DNA from: Alphaproteobacteria bacterium
GTDB lineage: Bacteria; Pseudomonadota; Alphaproteobacteria; Rickettsiales; UBA998
Reading direction: 5' to 3'
Assembly (NCBI GenBank): GCA_021730835.1
Contig: JAKFYP010000144.1
Coordinates: 1 to 8,473 of the forward strand
DNA: 8,473 bases
Below the pieces are notes generated by a model, which was not told where the DNA came from, ran no database searches, and was given only the letters and a program-made list of their open reading frames with translations. A program made the position numbers and the translations under genes. Position 1 is the first letter of the stretch, and each line of letters opens with the position of its first letter. Of this stretch, positions 6,667-8,473 are shown one piece after another.

Positions 6667-7032
6667 TTACCTGACCTCCTGTAGGGTTAACAATTCTCGC
6701 CTGATATGGTCGGCAAGGCCTATCCCTCCTGTCTTTGCAAGAAGTTTGCCATATTCATCAACCATCATGGATTTATAAACATCCTCAGCATAACTGCCGC
6801 CTCCGAACATCTCGGGGGTTTCAAGGCCCTCAAACATCGGGGTGAGCATCTGGGAAAGAAATACCGCCTCGAATTCCTCGGCTTTCCTGGTCAGTTCGAC
6901 ATCGCGTAAACTGGCCTTTTTTCCCGGCTTGAGCGTATCCATACGGTTTGGGGCGTGAATCTGCATGGGCGTGCCTCCTTTGAGCGGAATTGGGCCGGTT
7001 GCCTGAGGTTTGAGCGCGATTGGTGCGGGCAT
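6667..7032 (-). CDS. flgJ: Rod-binding protein, FlgJ N-terminal domain type (CheL-like)
   Basis: This 121-residue protein carries the rod-binding domain of FlgJ (about 46-116): AEEFEAVFLSQMLTPMFEGL (51-70), then GGGSYAEDVYKSMMVDEYG (77-95) and GGIGLADHIRREL (102-114). The domain caps the growing periplasmic rod. The muramidase domain of enteric FlgJ is missing; this short form is usual in alphaproteobacteria, where it has been called CheL. The first 45 residues are Pro/Lys-rich. A GTG at 7050 in the same frame gives six more residues, but the ATG at 7032 is chosen because AGGAG (7039-7043) sits six bases before it and the predicted sigma-54 transcript begins near 7048, downstream of the first base of that GTG. 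It is the first gene of the flagellar unit. Confidence 0.85.
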   Translation of the reverse strand: MPAPIALKPQATGPIPLKGGTPMQIHAPNRMDTLKPGKKASLRDVELTRKAEEFEAVFLSQMLTPMFEGLETPEMFGGGSYAEDVYKSMMVDEYGKLLAKTGGIGLADHIRRELLTLQEVR

Positions 7033-7038
7033 GTTGTG

Positions 7039-7043
7039 CTCCT
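7039..7043 (-). promoter_or_regulatory. Ribosome binding site that sets the flgJ-like start
   Basis: AGGAG on the minus strand lies six bases from the ATG at 7032. The upstream GTG (7050) has no comparable site, so this short sequence decides the start. Confidence 0.8.
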
Positions 7044-7059
7044 GTTTCACTTTACATAT

Positions 7060-7074
7060 GCGAATTCCGTGCCA
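7060..7074 (-). promoter_or_regulatory. Sigma-54 (RpoN) promoter of the flagellar unit
   Basis: The minus strand reads TGGCACGGAATTCGC, which differs from the consensus TGGCAC-N5-TTGC at one base (TCGC for TTGC). The GG and GC dinucleotides have the exact spacing required for the -24 and -12 elements. The predicted start of transcription is near 7048, giving a leader of about 16 bases that still contains the AGGAG site. Sigma-54 control of late flagellar genes is known in Caulobacter and many other motile bacteria. It would require an enhancer-binding activator (FlbD/NtrC type) that is not in this window. Confidence 0.75.
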
Positions 7075-7118
7075 GTTTTCATTTCAGGGAAATACGGTTC
7101 CGGCATGACAGCACGCCG

Positions 7119-7145
7119 CTTATGAGATAAGGTCGCAAGCCTTGC
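7119..7145. promoter_or_regulatory. Two adjacent dyads, possible operator or activator sites
   Basis: CTTAT-GAG-ATAAG (7119-7131) and GCAAG-C-CTTGC (7135-7145) are perfect 5-bp-arm dyads, three bases apart. They lie about 70-100 bases upstream of the predicted sigma-54 start site, where NtrC-type activators usually bind, and directly before the ribosome site of the divergent aldolase gene. A third dyad, ATTTC-AGG-GAAAT, is at 7081-7093. Short dyads arise by chance at an appreciable rate, so function is uncertain. Confidence 0.35.
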
Positions 7146-7160
7146 TCAGGAGACATCCTT

Positions 7161-8048
7161 ATGGACGCACTTTGCCGCTATCGCCCGCGCCGCTCGCTGC
7201 TGTTCGTGCCCGGTTCCCATGTGCGGGCGCTGGAGAAGGCCCGCCGTCTGAGCGCCGATGTGCTGATTCTCGATCTGGAGGATGGCGTTGCGCCCGCCGT
7301 CAAGCAGGAGGCGCGTCGGCGTATCTGCGCGCTGCTGGCTAAAAGGCCGTTTGGGCATCGTGAGGTGGTGGTGCGCATCAACCGGCTCGATACCCGCGAA
7401 GGGCTGGAGGATCTGACGGCGGTTGCTCAGGCCGGGGTGGAGCATCTCATGCTACCCAAGGTCGAGGGGGCCGGGCAGGTGGAGCAGGCAGTCTCGATGG
7501 CGCGGCAACTGGGCGCGGCGCATCGTTTGCGTGTCTGGGCCAATGTGGAAACGCCGAAGGGGTTTCTGCATGCCGGGGAAATCGCCGCAGAGGAGGATTG
7601 TTTCGCGCTGGTGGCGGGAACGAATGATTTGCGGGCCTGCCTGCGGTTGCCCCATACTGATGACCGGATGGCGTTGCTGCACGCCTTGTCGCATCTGGTG
7701 CTGGCGGCGCGGGCGCATGACCGCTACGTTTTCGACGGGACATATATCCGGTTTGACGATGAGGCGGGGCTGAAACGTGAATGCGAGGAGGGCAGGCGGC
7801 TGGGGTTTGACGGCAAGACGCTGGTGCATCCATCCCAGATTGACGCCGCCAATGCGGTATATTCCCCGACGCAGGAGGAAGTGACGCGGGCGCGGCAGGT
7901 GATCGAGCAATATGACGGAATTTTAGAGGCGCAGCGCTCGGTTGGCGTGCTGGATGGGGTAATGGTGGAAGCGCTGCATGTGCATCAGGCGTTGAGAACC
8001 TTGCGGCAGGCGGAAATGATTGAAAAAATACAGCGGCTTGCGGCCTAA
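7161..8048 (+). CDS. HpcH/HpaI aldolase, CitE-type CoA-ester lyase
   Basis: This 295-residue protein belongs to the citrate lyase beta-like family, which cleaves or condenses (S)-malyl-, citramalyl- or citryl-CoA type esters in a Mg-dependent TIM barrel. Visible family motifs are RRSLLFVPGS (10-19), LDLEDGV (37-43), VRIN (71-74), LPKVE (98-102), E130 within NVETP, GTNDL (153-157) and GFDGKTLVHPSQI (215-227). E130 and D156 are the likely metal ligands and R72 a likely active-site residue. The C-terminal part (about 235-295) is the usual helical extension. The length is normal. The ATG has AGGAG (7148-7152) with an eight-base spacer. It is divergent from the flagellar genes and shares a 128-bp promoter region with them. 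Family membership is firm; the substrate (malyl-CoA, citramalyl-CoA or other) cannot be read from the sequence. Confidence 0.88.
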   Translation: MDALCRYRPRRSLLFVPGSHVRALEKARRLSADVLILDLEDGVAPAVKQEARRRICALLAKRPFGHREVVVRINRLDTREGLEDLTAVAQAGVEHLMLPKVEGAGQVEQAVSMARQLGAAHRLRVWANVETPKGFLHAGEIAAEEDCFALVAGTNDLRACLRLPHTDDRMALLHALSHLVLAARAHDRYVFDGTYIRFDDEAGLKRECEEGRRLGFDGKTLVHPSQIDAANAVYSPTQEEVTRARQVIEQYDGILEAQRSVGVLDGVMVEALHVHQALRTLRQAEMIEKIQRLAA

Positions 8049-8082
8049 TAGGCGCAGGTAGCCTCTTGACTGAAATATCAAA

Positions 8083-8110
8083 TTGAAATTTGCTCGTCAC
8101 TGACTATAGT
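8083..8110 (+). promoter_or_regulatory. Sigma-70-type promoter of the lipoprotein gene
   Basis: TTGAAA (8083-8088) and TATAGT (8105-8110) are separated by 16 bases, each one base off the consensus hexamer. Transcription would start near 8117, about 36 bases before the ATG. It lies just after the aldolase gene ends, so the lipoprotein gene probably has its own promoter. Confidence 0.6.
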
Positions 8111-8152
8111 GGGCCGCATTTTACAATCCCAACATCATACCGGACTCGCCGA

Positions 8153-8473
8153 ATGAAGAAGATATTTCTGATACCCCTGAGTGCATTTGTTTTACTGGCC
8201 TGTGTGGCGAATCAGCCAAAATCTCCGGTTATGGATGCCGTACCGGCCCGGAATGCGCCGGAGATAGCTAAGGAAGCGGTAAAATTGCCCCCGGCGAAGA
8301 AGGCAACTCCCGCAAAAAAGGTGGTTCCGGCCATGAAGTCGGCTAGCGTCACCCCTAAGAACACCAAGAAAAAACATGCCGCGCCGAAGCGGGAGGTTTT
8401 GGGGTGGGTTGAATATATCACCGTCGGCAAGGCCGGGCTGGAGATGAAGGCCAAGCTCGATTCCGGCGCGAAA
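8153..8473 (+). CDS. Lipoprotein with retropepsin-like 'ATP-dependent zinc protease' domain (partial, 3' end missing)
   Basis: The reading frame is open from the ATG at 8153 to the window end (107 codons). The N-terminus is a lipoprotein signal: MKK, a hydrophobic stretch, and the lipobox LLAC with C17 as the lipidated residue. Residues 18-80 are a Pro/Ala/Lys-rich linker (for example KLPPAKKATPAKK) that probably crosses part of the periplasm. From about 82 the start of the family once named ATP-dependent zinc protease (RimK-associated) appears: VLGWVEYITVG, then AKLDSGAK, whose D-S-G-A (103-106) corresponds to the D-S/T-G-A active-site loop of retropepsin-like aspartic proteases. The catalytic mechanism is known only by fold analogy. 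The ribosome site is weak (GGA at 8142-8144). Transcribed from a separate promoter, it has no evident link to the flagellar genes. Confidence 0.72.
   Translation, partial: MKKIFLIPLSAFVLLACVANQPKSPVMDAVPARNAPEIAKEAVKLPPAKKATPAKKVVPAMKSASVTPKNTKKKHAAPKREVLGWVEYITVGKAGLEMKAKLDSGAK

Noticed and set aside
7033..7050. GTG start at 7050 for the rod-binding protein
   Set aside because: It has no ribosome site and lies at the edge of the predicted sigma-54 transcript start; the ATG at 7032 has AGGAG at ideal spacing.
7085..7130. A sigma-70 promoter for the aldolase gene
   Set aside because: Only weak hexamer matches (such as TTCCGG and TATGAG) were found, which is not better than chance.
8049..8064. 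A terminator between the aldolase and lipoprotein genes
   Set aside because: Only a 4-bp stem (AGGC/GCCT) and no T tract.
7447..8100. A 217-codon minus-strand frame opposite the aldolase gene
   Set aside because: It is Pro/Arg/Ala-rich shadow sequence; the plus-strand frame holds all CitE-family motifs.

Overview
The window is a flagellar locus, most likely from an alphaproteobacterium. The organism call is an inference from three things: a single-domain rod-binding protein without a muramidase domain (the CheL-like type), an alphaproteobacterial-looking FlgN-like protein, and intergenic repeats built from hairpins of the CTCCCCC-TTGA-GGGGGAG kind. The genus is not determinable from the sequence; a Micavibrio-like or rhodospirillalean lineage is only a guess.

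Layout. From about 7050 down to 136, six genes run on the minus strand in the order flgJ-like rod-binding protein, flgN-like chaperone, flgK, flgL, fliW, fliB. A well-formed sigma-54 promoter lies just before the first gene (minus strand, 7060-7074) and suggests that at least the first genes form a late flagellar transcription unit. Products cover rod assembly (FlgJ-like), export chaperoning of the hook-filament junction proteins (FlgN-like), those junction proteins (FlgK, FlgL), control of flagellin synthesis (FliW) and lysine methylation of flagellin (FliB). The flgN-flgK-flgL-fliW order resembles the late flagellar operon of Bacillus, where csrA and hag follow; here fliB occupies the next position. 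A flagellin gene may lie beyond the left edge.

On the plus strand, diverging from the flagellar unit, are a CitE/HpcH-HpaI-type CoA-ester lyase gene (7161-8048) and, behind its own sigma-70-like promoter, the start of a lipoprotein carrying a retropepsin-like 'ATP-dependent zinc protease' domain (8153 to the window end, cut off).

The most unusual content is non-coding. A 295-bp hairpin-rich element (2976-3270) separates flgK from flgL. It has perfect 11-bp terminal inverted repeats and is flanked by a short direct repeat (TCCG, extendable to TCCGTT), so it looks like a MITE-type insertion into a tight operon junction. A related copy, cut by the window edge, occupies 1-130 and ends a few bases from the fliB stop codon, just as the first copy ends a few bases from the flgK stop codon. 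Other points of note are an enlarged FlgK (911 residues) with a phage-like HGL/GD beta module in its variable region, and small dyads in the divergent promoter region.
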